Shown here: in pieces, positions 8,435-17,667 of the stretch
How positions within the stretch are numbered: the stretch's first letter is position 1
How the letters are laid out: the number at the start of each line of letters is the position of its first letter
Source: Kaistia sp. 32K
GTDB lineage: Bacteria; Pseudomonadota; Alphaproteobacteria; Rhizobiales; Kaistiaceae
Length of the DNA stretch: 64,000 nt
Direction of reading: 5' to 3'
NCBI RefSeq assembly: GCF_016629525.1
Contig: NZ_AP024269.1
Coordinates: forward strand, 3,534,001 to 3,598,000
Notes under the pieces: generated by a model
The model's database searches: none
What the model was told of the DNA's origin: nothing
The model's input: only the letters and a program-made list of their open reading frames with translations
Position numbers and translations under genes: made by a program

Positions 8435-9490
8435 GTGTCCATTTCTGCCCATGATCCCGAATTCGTCGCCTTGAAGACGCTGTCCGCCGCGCTCGGGCGC
8501 GATCCGCACCGCACCCAGGCGGCCGGCGGCAACACCTCGCTGAAGCGCGACGGCATCCTCTGGGTGAAGGCCTCCGGAACCTGGCTCGCCGAGGCCGAGG
8601 ATCGCGAGATCTTCCTGCCGGTGGCGCTGGAGCCACTGCTCGCCGCCGTCGCCGAAAACGACGAGCGTGCCGCCAAGGCGACCGATTTTGTCATCGCCGA
8701 GGAAAACCCGCTCGGCCTTCGCCCGTCCGTGGAGACCTCGGTTCACGCCGTCATTCCGTTCCCCGCCGTGCTGCACATCCACTGCGTCGAGACCGTCGCG
8801 CTGGTCGGCCGGCAGGATGCGAAAGCCGTGATCGCCGCCCGGCTCGAAGGGCTTGCCGGCGTCACCTGGGCCTATGTCCCCTATGTGAAGCCCGGCCTGC
8901 CGCTGGCGCGCGAGATCGACGCCGTTTCGAAGCCCGGCACCAATGTCGTCATCCTCGGCAATCACGGCCTGATCGTCGCGGCCGAGACCGTCGCCGAGGC
9001 CGGCCGCCTGATCGAGCGCGTCTCGGCGGCGCTGGCCTCGCCCGTCCGCGCCGCGCCGACGGCCGACATAGCAGCGCTCGAAGCGCTGGCCGAGGGTTCG
9101 CCCTATCGCCTGCCCGCCGATCCGGCGGCGCATGCGACCGCCACCGATCCCGAACGCCTCGCCATCGCCCGCCAGGGCACGATCTATCCCGACCACGTCG
9201 TGTTCCTCGGCAGCGGCATCGCCGTGCTCGACGCGGGCGACACGCCGGCCGCGCTCGCAGCACGATCCCCGATCGCCCCGATGCTGATCGCCGTGCCCGG
9301 CAAGGGCGTCCTCATCCACAAGGAGGTCCTGAACGGCGGCGACGCGCTCGCCCGGGCGCTCGCCGACGTCACCGGCCGCATCCCGCCCGGCACGCCGGTG
9401 AACTATTTGACCGTCGAGCAGGAACAGGAACTGGTCACCTGGGACGCCGAGATCTACCGGCGCGCGCTCGCCAGCGCCGCCAAGAGCTGA
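8435..9490 (+). CDS. Class II aldolase/adducin-family sugar-phosphate aldolase
   Basis: About 350 residues. The N-terminal half is a class II aldolase domain with AAGGNTSLK near residue 35 (phosphate-binding loop), a metal-binding HIHCVET near 112 and LGNHGL near 172. Family members cleave or epimerise phosphorylated sugars with a divalent metal. The C-terminal half is less familiar. I prefer GTG at 8435, preceded by GGAG at the right distance, over ATG at 8414, which has no ribosome-binding site. It lies 3 bases before the first FGGY kinase and so probably acts on the product of one of the two kinases. It is separate from the aldolase domain of rhaD, so it likely serves a different sugar; which one cannot be told from the sequence. 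Confidence 0.8.
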   Translation: MSISAHDPEFVALKTLSAALGRDPHRTQAAGGNTSLKRDGILWVKASGTWLAEAEDREIFLPVALEPLLAAVAENDERAAKATDFVIAEENPLGLRPSVETSVHAVIPFPAVLHIHCVETVALVGRQDAKAVIAARLEGLAGVTWAYVPYVKPGLPLAREIDAVSKPGTNVVILGNHGLIVAAETVAEAGRLIERVSAALASPVRAAPTADIAALEALAEGSPYRLPADPAAHATATDPERLAIARQGTIYPDHVVFLGSGIAVLDAGDTPAALAARSPIAPMLIAVPGKGVLIHKEVLNGGDALARALADVTGRIPPGTPVNYLTVEQEQELVTWDAEIYRRALASAAKS

Positions 9491-9493
9491 CAC

Positions 9494-10864
9494 ATGTCGC
9501 AGGCCATCGCTGTCCTCGACATCGGCAAGTCGAACGCCAAGCTCGCCTTGCTCGACCGCGAGACCCGCGCCGTCCTCGACATACGGACGCGGAAGAACGC
9601 CGTGCTGCCCGGCCCGCCCTATCCGCATTTCGACGTCGACGGCATCTGGGAATGGTTCCTCGACGGCCTCGCGGACTTCTCCACGCGGGCCGAGATCCGC
9701 GTCATCGCGACGACGACGCATGGCGCTTCCATCGTCGTGCTCGGCCGTGACGATCTCGCTTTGCCGGTGCTCGACTACGAGTTCGCCGGGCCGGACGAGA
9801 TCGCCGGCGAATACCGCAAGGCGCGCGGCGACTTCGCCGAGATCCTGTCGCCCGACATGCCGGGCGGCCTCAATGCCGGGCGGCAGCTCTACTGGATGTC
9901 GCGCCGCTTCCCGGAGGCGTTCGCGCAGGCCGAGGCGATCCTGCCCTATCCGCAATACTGGGTCTGGCGGCTCTCCGGCCGGCGCGTCGGCGAGGTCACC
10001 TCGTTCGGCGCGCATAGCGACCTCTGGAACGGCCGCGCCGGCGACTATTCGAGCCTCGCCGAGACGGAGGGCTGGACAAGACTGTTCCCGCCCCGCGCCG
10101 CCGCCTGGGAGACGGTCGGCACGATCCTGCCGGAGATCGCGCGGCGGACCGGCCTTCCGGCCGACTGCCGCGTCGTCGCCGGCATCCACGATTCGAATGC
10201 AAGCCTCTTGCCGCACATCCTGTCCCGCCCCCTGCCCTTCACCGTCATCTCGACGGGAACGTGGATGATCACCTTCGCCGCCGGCGGCAGCCTCGACCAT
10301 CTCGACACGACGCGCGGCGGCCTCGCCTATGCCGACGCCTTTGCCCGGCCGGTGCCCTCGGCGATGTCGATGGCGGGGCGCGAATTCCAGATCCTGACCG
10401 AGGGCGAAGCGGCCGAGCCGGACGCGGCGGCGATCCGGGCCGTGATCGATGGACGCGTGATGGCGCTGCCGGGCTTCGTTCCCGGCAACGGCCCGTTCGG
10501 GCGGCGGACGGGCAGTTGGACCGTCGATCCCGCCGTGCTGTCGCCGGCCGAGCGGACCGCGGCGGCGAGCCTCTATGTCGCGCTCGTCGCGGAGGCCTGC
10601 CTCCGGCTGACGGGATCGGAGGGGCCGGTGCTGATCGAGGGGCCCTTCGCCAGGAACGGCCTCTTCCTCTCGGCGCTCGCCGCGCTGGTCGATCGACCCG
10701 TCATCGGCCGGCCGGATGCGACCGGCACCACGGAAGGCGCGGCGCTGCTTGCCGACGGGCCGGATCGCCCGCGCGCCGCGAGCCCCGATCCGGCCCCCGC
10801 CGCACCGCTTGGCGACGACTTCGCCGGCTATGCAGCACTCTGGCGGCGCCTCTCCGAGAGCTGA
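9494..10864 (+). CDS. FGGY-family sugar kinase, first tandem copy
   Basis: About 456 residues with the FGGY/ASKHA ATPase fold. Features are an N-terminal phosphate loop LDIGKSNAKLALLD, ATTTHGAS, a YPQYWVWRL segment, VVAGIHDSN, the STGTWM motif near residue 252 and a C-terminal GTTEGAALL. The length is short for xylulokinases and close to rhamnulokinase-like FGGY enzymes. It would phosphorylate a ketose in the cytosol. It follows the aldolase by 3 bases and is followed 12 bases later by a clear paralogue. One of the two is probably the RhaK-type rhamnulokinase needed by the upstream rha genes; the sequence alone does not say which. Confidence 0.88.
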   Translation: MSQAIAVLDIGKSNAKLALLDRETRAVLDIRTRKNAVLPGPPYPHFDVDGIWEWFLDGLADFSTRAEIRVIATTTHGASIVVLGRDDLALPVLDYEFAGPDEIAGEYRKARGDFAEILSPDMPGGLNAGRQLYWMSRRFPEAFAQAEAILPYPQYWVWRLSGRRVGEVTSFGAHSDLWNGRAGDYSSLAETEGWTRLFPPRAAAWETVGTILPEIARRTGLPADCRVVAGIHDSNASLLPHILSRPLPFTVISTGTWMITFAAGGSLDHLDTTRGGLAYADAFARPVPSAMSMAGREFQILTEGEAAEPDAAAIRAVIDGRVMALPGFVPGNGPFGRRTGSWTVDPAVLSPAERTAAASLYVALVAEACLRLTGSEGPVLIEGPFARNGLFLSALAALVDRPVIGRPDATGTTEGAALLADGPDRPRAASPDPAPAAPLGDDFAGYAALWRRLSES

Positions 10865-10876
10865 CGAGGACCGATC

Positions 10877-12244
10877 ATGCCGAAATCAACCATCGTTCTC
10901 GACATCGGCAAGACCAACGCCAAGCTGGCGCTGGTCGACGCGGCGACGCATGCCATCCTCGCCATCCGCACCACGACCAACGCCGTCGTGACCGAAGGGC
11001 TCTATCCGCATTTCGACGTCGAGCGGCTCTGGGCGTGGATCCTGGAGGGCCTGCGGGAATTCGCGCTCCAGGCCGAAATCGACTGCATCTCGACGACGAC
11101 GCATGGCGGCGCGGCGGCGCTGATCGACGGCGACGATCTGGTCATGCCGATCCTCGACTACGAGTACCGCGGGCCGGATTCGATCGCCGAGGCCTATCGG
11201 CCGCTGCGCGGCGCCTTCTGGGAGACGCTGTCGCCCGACCTGCCGGGCGGGCTGAATGTCGGCCGCCAGCTCTACTGGCAGCAGGAGACCTTCCCGTCCG
11301 CCTTCGGCCGCGCCACGACGATCCTGCTCTATCCGCAATACTGGGTCTGGCGGCTGACCGGCGCGAAAGTCAGCGAACCGACCATGCTCGGCTGCCACAC
11401 CGACCTATGGAACCCGGAGGCCGGCACCTTCTCACGGCTTGCCGACGACCAGGGCTGGTCCGGCATGGTGCCCCCACGCGTCCACCCCTGGGACACCGCC
11501 GGCACGATCCGGCCCGAGATCGCGGCGAAGACCGGGCTGCCGGCCGATTGCCGCGTCGTCGCCGGCATTCACGATTCGAACGCCAGCCTGCTGCCGCATA
11601 TCCTGCGCCGCCGGCCGCCCTTCTCGGTGATCTCGACCGGCACCTGGATGATCTTCTTCGCCGTCGGCGGCTCGCTCGCCGATCTCGACCCGGCGCGCGA
11701 CTGCCTCGCCAATGTTGACGCCTTCGACCGCGCCGTGCCCTCGGCCCGCTTCATGGCGGGGCGCGAATTCGCGCTCCTGACCGACGACGCCAAGGTCACG
11801 CCGAGTGCTGCCGAGATCGCCCGCATCCTCGACGACAAGATCATGGCGCTGCCCTCCTTCGCGCCTGGAACCGGTCCCTACGCGTTCCAGACCGGCCACT
11901 GGAGCCATGATCCGGCGACGCTTTCGCCGGGCGAAAAGGTCGCCGCCGCAAGTCTCTATTGCGCGCTTGTCGCCGACACCTGCCTCCGGCTGACCGGCGC
12001 CGCCGGACCGATCGTCGTCGAGGGGCCGATCACGCGCAACGCGCTGTTCCTGTCGGCGCTTGCCAGCGTCGTCGGCCGGCCGGTGATCGCCCGCGCCGAC
12101 GCGACCGGAACCACGGAGGGCGCGGCGCTGCTGGCGAGCGGTCCGGAGGGCGCCGGGCCCGGCCAGCCCGATCCGGAACCGGCGCCGCCGCTCCCGCACG
12201 ACGTCGCGGCCTATGTCGCGGCCTGGCGCGCAGCGCTGGAATAG
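10877..12244 (+). CDS. FGGY-family sugar kinase, second tandem copy
   Basis: About 455 residues, co-linear with the preceding kinase and sharing many blocks with it: LDIGKTNAKLALVD, TTTHGG, SPDLPGGLNVGRQLYW, LYPQYWVWRL, VVAGIHDSN, STGTWM and DATGTTEGAALL. This is a tandem duplication that has diverged noticeably, so it is not recent. Changes cluster in the mid-protein substrate-facing part, which suggests a different sugar or a division of labour. It closes the aldolase-kinase-kinase unit; 272 bases without a recognisable gene follow. Confidence 0.87.
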   Translation: MPKSTIVLDIGKTNAKLALVDAATHAILAIRTTTNAVVTEGLYPHFDVERLWAWILEGLREFALQAEIDCISTTTHGGAAALIDGDDLVMPILDYEYRGPDSIAEAYRPLRGAFWETLSPDLPGGLNVGRQLYWQQETFPSAFGRATTILLYPQYWVWRLTGAKVSEPTMLGCHTDLWNPEAGTFSRLADDQGWSGMVPPRVHPWDTAGTIRPEIAAKTGLPADCRVVAGIHDSNASLLPHILRRRPPFSVISTGTWMIFFAVGGSLADLDPARDCLANVDAFDRAVPSARFMAGREFALLTDDAKVTPSAAEIARILDDKIMALPSFAPGTGPYAFQTGHWSHDPATLSPGEKVAAASLYCALVADTCLRLTGAAGPIVVEGPITRNALFLSALASVVGRPVIARADATGTTEGAALLASGPEGAGPGQPDPEPAPPLPHDVAAYVAAWRAALE

Positions 12245-12516
12245 CGCCGATTGACCGGCGGCACTGCTCCTGTAACCTGACCTCGATCGCGTCACGGGGG
12301 AGAGCCGCCTGCCACCCGGCAGGAGGACCGTCGGCCGGTCGGGAGAGCCCAGCGTGCATCACGAGACGGTTGCCATCGTGCTCCCGGCGCTTCGACGCCA
12401 GCTGCCTGCCGCCTTTCCCGAGCCTGCATCCCCGAAAACGACGACGAACCCCGGGGGCCGGCAGTTGCCCGGCCTTCGGAGGCAATCGCAGGAAAACAAT
12501 CCAGCAGGGAAAAAGC

Positions 12517-13878
12517 ATGGCCGGAAACTGGACGCTGTCGGAGCTCGAAGCGGCGATCGACGCCGGCACGATCGATACGGTGATCGTCGCCTTTCCGGAC
12601 ATGCAGGGCCGCCTTACCGGCAAGCGCTTCACGGGGCGCTTCTTCCTCGACAGCGCGCTGCATGAGACGCATGCCTGCAACTATCTCCTCACCGTCGACA
12701 TCGATATGGAGCCGGTGCCCGGCTACAAGGCGGCGAGCTGGCAGAAGGGCTATGGCGACTTCGTCCTGAAGCCCGATATCTCGACGCTCCGCCGCATCCC
12801 CTGGCTCGACGGCACGGCGCTGATGCTGGCGGATGTCTGCGACCATCACGGCGAAGACCTCGCGCACGCGCCGCGCTCGATCCTGAAGGCGCAATTGAAG
12901 CGGCTTGCCGACCGCGACATGCAGGCGCTCTTCGCCTCGGAACTCGAATTCTACGCCTTCGACGAGACGACCGAGACCGCGACGGCCAAGCGCTGGCGCG
13001 GGCTGAAGACGATGGGCGACAACATCGAGGACTACCAGATCCTCCAGACCAGCAAGAACGAGCCGCTGCTGCGCGCTATCCGCAACGGACTCGCCGGCGC
13101 CGGCATTCCGATCGAGAACTCGAAGGGCGAATGGGGCCCGGGCCAGGAAGAGGTCAATGTGCGCTATTCGGAAGCGCTCGAAATGGCCGACTGGCACGTG
13201 ATCATGAAGAACGGCATCAAGGAGATCGCCCATCTCCAGAACCGCGCCGTCACCTTCATGGCGAAATGGCGCTACGATCTCGCCGGCTCGTCATCGCACA
13301 TCCACTCGTCGCTGCGGGACCGCGCCGGCAGCGCCCTGTTCGCCGATGCCGGCGACCCGCTCGGCATGTCGGCGACGATGAAGTCCTGGCTCGCCGGCCA
13401 TCTGGCGCTCGCCGGCGAGATGACCTTGTTCCTCGCGCCCTACATCAACTCCTACAAGCGCTTCCAGGCCGGCACCTTCGCGCCGACCAAGGCGGTGTGG
13501 TCGGTCGACAACCGCACGACCGGCTTCCGCGTCGTCGGCGAGGGCAAGTCGATCCGCACGGAGTGCCGCATCGGCGGCGCCGACCTGAACCCCTATCTCG
13601 CCTTCGCCGGCCTCGTCGCCGCCGGCCTGCACGGCATCGACGAAAAGCTCGAACTCCCGCCGGCCTATGCCGGCGACGCCTATGCGGCAACCGGTCAGCC
13701 CGACGTGCCGAAGACGCTGCGCGCCGCGATCGACGCGCTGGACGGATCCGCCGTGCTGCGCGCCGCCCTCGGCGACGACGTCGTGGAACACTATCTTCAT
13801 ACCGCCCGCTGGGAGCAGCTCGAATACGACCGCCGCGTCACCGACTGGGAACTCCAGCGCGGCTTCGAGCGCTATTGA
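12517..13878 (+). CDS. Glutamine synthetase-like gamma-glutamyl-amine ligase
   Basis: About 453 residues of the PuuA/GlnA-like family. It has an N-terminal beta-grasp region and a catalytic domain with SELEFYAF near residue 143, KGEWGPGQEEVNVRY near 205, SSHIHSSL near 261 and the ATP/glutamate loop SYKRFQAGTFAPTKAVW. True glutamine synthetases differ in the N-terminus; this group joins glutamate to the amine of small compounds such as putrescine, ethanolamine or isopropylamine. The start MAGNWT follows CAGGGAAAAAG. An aldehyde dehydrogenase follows 20 bases later and an iron alcohol dehydrogenase after that. That combination fits a gamma-glutamylated amino alcohol being oxidised. The substrate is not proven. 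Confidence 0.82.
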   Translation: MAGNWTLSELEAAIDAGTIDTVIVAFPDMQGRLTGKRFTGRFFLDSALHETHACNYLLTVDIDMEPVPGYKAASWQKGYGDFVLKPDISTLRRIPWLDGTALMLADVCDHHGEDLAHAPRSILKAQLKRLADRDMQALFASELEFYAFDETTETATAKRWRGLKTMGDNIEDYQILQTSKNEPLLRAIRNGLAGAGIPIENSKGEWGPGQEEVNVRYSEALEMADWHVIMKNGIKEIAHLQNRAVTFMAKWRYDLAGSSSHIHSSLRDRAGSALFADAGDPLGMSATMKSWLAGHLALAGEMTLFLAPYINSYKRFQAGTFAPTKAVWSVDNRTTGFRVVGEGKSIRTECRIGGADLNPYLAFAGLVAAGLHGIDEKLELPPAYAGDAYAATGQPDVPKTLRAAIDALDGSAVLRAALGDDVVEHYLHTARWEQLEYDRRVTDWELQRGFERY

Positions 13879-13898
13879 GGCGCCACAGGAACAAAGTC

Positions 13899-15299
13899 AT
13901 GACCGCCAACCTCCAGATCATCACCCCCGTCGACGGCTCCGTCTATGCCGAGCGGCCGCTGGCCTCAGAGGCCGAGGTGCTCGCCGTGCTCCGGCGCGCC
14001 AGGGCCGCGCAGCGCGAATGGCGCGAGGTCGCCGTCGAGGACCGCCTGCCGATCGCCGCCGCCTTCGTCGACGCCATGGTGGCGGAGAAGGACAAGGTCG
14101 CCGAGCTGCTCGCCTGGCAGATGGGCCGGCCGATCCGCTACGGCCATGGCGAGATGCGCGGCTTCGAGGAGCGCGCCCGCTACATGATCGCGATCGCCGA
14201 GAAGTCGCTCGCCGACATCGATGCCGGCCCGAAGGAAGGCTTCCGCCGCTTCATCCGCCGCGAGCCGCTCGGCGTCGCGCTGAACCTGCCGGCCTGGAAC
14301 TTCCCCTACATGACGGCGCTCAACGCGGTGCTGCCAGCGATCCTCGCCGGCAACGCCGTCGTCATGAAGCATTCGAGCCAGACGGCGCTGGTCGCCGAGC
14401 ATTTTGCCAGCGCCTTCGCCAAGGCGGCGCTGCCAAAGGATGTGTTCCAGTATGTGAACATGTCGCACGAGACGACCGACCGGGTGATCCGTTCCGGCCT
14501 CGTCGACCAGGTCGGCTTCACCGGCTCGACCTCGGGCGGTCGCAAGATCATGGCCTCGGTCGCCGGCGCGCCAAATTTCCCGGCGACGACGCTCGAGCTC
14601 GGCGGCAAGGATCCGGCTTATGTCCGGCCGGACGTCAACCTGGCCTTCGCCGTCGAGAACATCGTCGATGGCGGCTTCTTCAATTCCGGCCAGTCCTGCT
14701 GCGCGATGGAGCGCGTCTATGTGCACGAGGCGGTCTATGACCGTTTCGTCGAGGGCGTCGTCGCGACCGTCAACGCCTACAAGCTCGGCAGCCCGACGGA
14801 TCCGGCGACCACGCTCGGCCCGGTGGTGCGCACCGCCGCCGCCGACTTCATCCGCGACCAGGTCGACGAGGCCGTGCGCGCCGGCGCGAGGCCGCTGATC
14901 GACGCGTCAAGATTCCCGGAGGCGAAGGCCGGCACGCCTTATCTGGCGCCGCAGGTTCTGGTCGACGTCGACCATTCCATGCGCTTCATGAAGGAGGAGA
15001 CCTTCGGTCCCGCCTTCGGCATCATGAAGGTGAAATCGGACGACGAGGCGATCCGCCTGATCAACGATTCCGAATTCGGGCTTACCGCCGCCATCTGGAC
15101 GGAGGACCTCGAGGCGGCGGAGGCGATCGGCGACCGGATCGACACCGGCACCGTGTTCATGAACCGCTGCGACTATGTCGACCCGGCGCTCGCCTGGACC
15201 GGCGTCAAGGCGACGGGGCGCGGCGCCAGCCTCTCCGTCGTCGGCTACGAGCAGCTGACGCGGCCGAAGAGTTTTCATCTCCGCACCAAAACCGATTGA
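13899..15299 (+). CDS. NAD(P)-dependent aldehyde dehydrogenase
   Basis: About 466 residues with the full ALDH fold. It has the substrate/cofactor loop NLPAWNFPY near residue 134, VGFTGSTSGGR near 205, the catalytic Glu in TLELGGKDP near 232 and the catalytic Cys in NSGQSCCAMERV near 267. It oxidises an aldehyde to its acid in the cytosol. It lies 20 bases after the ligase gene and 131 bases before the alcohol dehydrogenase, with repeat DNA between. In the proposed route it would oxidise a gamma-glutamyl aldehyde. It could also be a general succinate-semialdehyde-like enzyme. Confidence 0.88.
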   Translation: MTANLQIITPVDGSVYAERPLASEAEVLAVLRRARAAQREWREVAVEDRLPIAAAFVDAMVAEKDKVAELLAWQMGRPIRYGHGEMRGFEERARYMIAIAEKSLADIDAGPKEGFRRFIRREPLGVALNLPAWNFPYMTALNAVLPAILAGNAVVMKHSSQTALVAEHFASAFAKAALPKDVFQYVNMSHETTDRVIRSGLVDQVGFTGSTSGGRKIMASVAGAPNFPATTLELGGKDPAYVRPDVNLAFAVENIVDGGFFNSGQSCCAMERVYVHEAVYDRFVEGVVATVNAYKLGSPTDPATTLGPVVRTAAADFIRDQVDEAVRAGARPLIDASRFPEAKAGTPYLAPQVLVDVDHSMRFMKEETFGPAFGIMKVKSDDEAIRLINDSEFGLTAAIWTEDLEAAEAIGDRIDTGTVFMNRCDYVDPALAWTGVKATGRGASLSVVGYEQLTRPKSFHLRTKTD

Positions 15300-15308
15300 G
15301 CGTTTCAG

Positions 15309-15416
15309 CCCTCCCCGGTCTTAAGGGCCGGGTGAGGGTTTGCGCCCTTCCCGCAAAATCCCGAACCCTTTCACCCGCCGGCTTCGCCGTCGACCTCCCC
15401 CTCAAGGGAGATGAAA
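15309..15416. repeat. Extragenic repeat, family C (inverted arrangement)
   Basis: CCTCCCCGGTCTTAAGGGCCGGGTGAGGG and, facing it, a CCCTTTCACCCGCC ... CCTCCCCCTCAAGGGAG unit. The two fold into hairpins and resemble the unit at 8318. This sits between the aldehyde and alcohol dehydrogenase genes, so they may still be cotranscribed through it. Confidence 0.55.
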
Positions 15417-15430
15417 CAAAGGACACCGAG

Positions 15431-16606
15431 ATGCTCGACCGCTATGCCTCGCTCGTCGCCAACTGGTCCTATCCGACCGCCATCCGCTTCGGCGCCGGCC
15501 GTATCGCGGAGCTGCCGGGCGCGCTGGCGACGGCAGGCATCGAGCGGCCGCTCTTCGTCACCGATCCCGGCCTCGTCGCCCTGCCGATCGTTACGAAGGC
15601 GTTGGCAATCCTCGACGCCGCCAGCATCCCTCATGCGGTGTTCTCGAAGGTCGACGGCAATCCGACGCTCGCCAACCTGGACGAGGGCCTCGCCGTCTAT
15701 CGGGCGGGCGGCCATGACGGCGTCATCGCCTTCGGCGGCGGCTCGGCCATGGATATCGGCAAGACGATCGCCTTCATGTCGGGCCAGACGCGGCCGGTAT
15801 TCGACTTCGAGGATCGCGCCGACTGGTGGACCCGCGCCGACCCGGAGGGCATCGCCCCGATCGTCGCCGTACCGACGACCGCCGGCACCGGCTCCGAGGT
15901 CGGGCGCGCCGGCGTCATCACCGACCCGGCGGACCACACCAAGAAGATCATCTTCCATCCCCTTATGCTGCCGAAGGTCGTGATCGCCGATCCCGAACTG
16001 ACGGTCGACCTGCCGGCGAAGATCACCGCCTGGACGGGCATGGACGCGCTGTCGCATTCGCTGGAGGCGTGGTGCAGCCCGTTCTTCCATCCGATGTCGG
16101 CCGGCATCGCGCTCGAAGGCATGCGGCTGGTCAAGGACTGGCTGCCGAAGGCGGTCGCCGACGGCCATGACATCGAGGCGCGCGCGCAGATGCTGATCGC
16201 CTCGTCGATGGGCGCCGTCGCCTTCCAGAAGGGCCTCGGCGCCATGCATGCGATGAGCCATCCGAGCTCAAGCCTGCGCGGCACGCATCACGGCCTCACC
16301 AACGCCGTCGTCATGCCCTATGTGCTCGCCTTCAACCGCCCGGCGATCGACGACCGGCTGGCGGCGCTGGCGCGGTATCTCGACCTTCCCGGCCAGAACG
16401 CGGACGCCGTCCTCGACTGGATCCTGGCGCTGCGCCGCGATCTCGCCATTCCGCACACGCTCAAGGAAATCGGCGTCGACGAATCGGTGCTGCCCGAGGC
16501 GGCCCGCATGGCGGAGCTGGACCCCTCCAATGGCGGCAACCCGACCCCGCTCGTCGCGGCGGATTATGAGCGGCTGTTCGAGAACGCCATCCACGGAAGA
16601 CTCTAA
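15431..16606 (+). CDS. Iron-containing alcohol dehydrogenase
   Basis: About 391 residues of the group III Fe-ADH family. The NAD-binding GGGSAMDIGKTIAF lies near residue 103, and PTTAGTGSEV near 151. Metal ligands sit in DALSHSLEAW (Asp/His) and AMSHPSSSLRGTHHGLTNAVVMP (in part), where HPSSSL...HHGL supplies two His. It oxidises an alcohol with NAD. The start MLDRYAS fits the family, and the open frame upstream runs through repeat DNA. It pairs with the aldehyde dehydrogenase for a two-step alcohol-to-acid oxidation. Confidence 0.88.
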   Translation: MLDRYASLVANWSYPTAIRFGAGRIAELPGALATAGIERPLFVTDPGLVALPIVTKALAILDAASIPHAVFSKVDGNPTLANLDEGLAVYRAGGHDGVIAFGGGSAMDIGKTIAFMSGQTRPVFDFEDRADWWTRADPEGIAPIVAVPTTAGTGSEVGRAGVITDPADHTKKIIFHPLMLPKVVIADPELTVDLPAKITAWTGMDALSHSLEAWCSPFFHPMSAGIALEGMRLVKDWLPKAVADGHDIEARAQMLIASSMGAVAFQKGLGAMHAMSHPSSSLRGTHHGLTNAVVMPYVLAFNRPAIDDRLAALARYLDLPGQNADAVLDWILALRRDLAIPHTLKEIGVDESVLPEAARMAELDPSNGGNPTPLVAADYERLFENAIHGRL

Positions 16607-16640
16607 GCTGCCATCCCTCCGCCACGCTCTCGCCCGCAGG

Positions 16641-16680
16641 CTCTTGCACCGTCCCCTTGCACCCGTCCTCTTGCACCGCC
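16641..16680. repeat. Short tandem repeat upstream of the PfkB kinase
   Basis: Three imperfect units of CTCTTGCACCGTCC-like sequence, about 14 bases each, in the 122-base gap between the alcohol dehydrogenase and the kinase. It may be a regulatory direct repeat or simple slippage; nothing in the sequence decides. Confidence 0.45.
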
Positions 16681-16728
16681 ACGCACGACCAGCCATGAAG
16701 GGCGCCATTCGCGTCCGGAGAACCTGAA

Positions 16729-17667
16729 ATGCCGAGCCCTGCCGTCACGAGCCCCGATATCGTCTGCATCGGCGAGCCTCTGTTCGAACTCAACCAGGCC
16801 AAGGGCGACATCGTGTTCCGGCCGGGCCATGGCGGCGACACCTCCAACTGCGCCATCGCCGCGGCGCGCCAGGGCGCCTCGGTCGGCTACGTCACCGCGG
16901 TCGGCACCGACAATTTCGGCGAATCCTTCCTCGATCTCTGGAAAGCGGAAGGCGTCGACACCAGCGCGGTGAAGCGCGACGGCAACGCGCCGACCGGCAT
17001 CTATTTCGTGACGCACGGCCCTGAGGGACACGTCTTCTCCTATCGCCGCGCCGGTTCGGCGGCGAGCCGCCTGCTGCCGGAGGAACTGCCGGCTGACTAC
17101 ATCCGTGGCGCCAAGGTGATCCACACGTCGGGCATCAGCCAGGCGATCTCCTCGCAGGCGGCCGATTTCGTCTTCGCGGCGCTGCGCACGGCGAAGGAAG
17201 CCGGCACGCTCGTCTCCTACGACACCAATCTGCGCCTGCGCCTCTGGCCGATCGACCGCGCCCGCGCCGTCATCCACGCGGCGGCGGCACTTTCCGACAT
17301 CCTGAAGACGAGCTCCGACGACGCCGAGGCGCTGACCGGCGAGACGGATCCCGACAAGATCGCCGACTTCTATCTCGGCCTCGGCCCGAAGGTCGTCATC
17401 GTCACCCGGGGCGCCGACGGCGCGCTGGTCGCGACGCCGGAGAAGCGCCTGGTGATCCCGGCGATCTCCGTGAAGCCGGTCGACGCCACCGGTGCTGGCG
17501 ACACGTTCGACGGCGCCTTCCTGACCGAATATCTCCGCTCGGAGGATCCGTTCGCCGCCGCCCGCTACGCCAACGCGGCGGCGGGCCTCGCGACAGAAGG
17601 TTATGGCGCCGTCGCGCCGATGCCGACCCGAAGCGCCGTCGAAGCGGCGCTCGCCGGACGCCGATGA
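16729..17667 (+). CDS. PfkB-family kinase, 2-keto-3-deoxygluconate kinase type
   Basis: About 312 residues of the ribokinase/PfkB fold. It has an N-terminal GEPLFELN, a GGDTSNCAIAAARQG substrate-binding motif near residue 38, YDTNLRLRLW near 165 and the catalytic VDATGAGDTFDGAF near 250. The YDxNxRxxLW element and overall pattern match KDG kinases, which phosphorylate 2-keto-3-deoxygluconate to KDPG. It could take the product of a sugar-acid dehydratase such as the one at 37219-38961. Its stop overlaps the start of the next gene by 4 bases. Confidence 0.82.
   Translation: MPSPAVTSPDIVCIGEPLFELNQAKGDIVFRPGHGGDTSNCAIAAARQGASVGYVTAVGTDNFGESFLDLWKAEGVDTSAVKRDGNAPTGIYFVTHGPEGHVFSYRRAGSAASRLLPEELPADYIRGAKVIHTSGISQAISSQAADFVFAALRTAKEAGTLVSYDTNLRLRLWPIDRARAVIHAAAALSDILKTSSDDAEALTGETDPDKIADFYLGLGPKVVIVTRGADGALVATPEKRLVIPAISVKPVDATGAGDTFDGAFLTEYLRSEDPFAAARYANAAAGLATEGYGAVAPMPTRSAVEAALAGRR

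Noticed and set aside
11959..12516. Possible large N-terminal extension of the glutamine synthetase-like protein reaching back into the kinase gene.
   Set aside because: The extension is an off-frame reading of the second kinase plus a gap. The family N-terminus begins at MAGNWT.
15296..15430. An extra 45-residue N-terminus for the iron alcohol dehydrogenase.
   Set aside because: It reads through an intergenic repeat and is unlike any family member; MLDRYAS at 15431 is the normal start.
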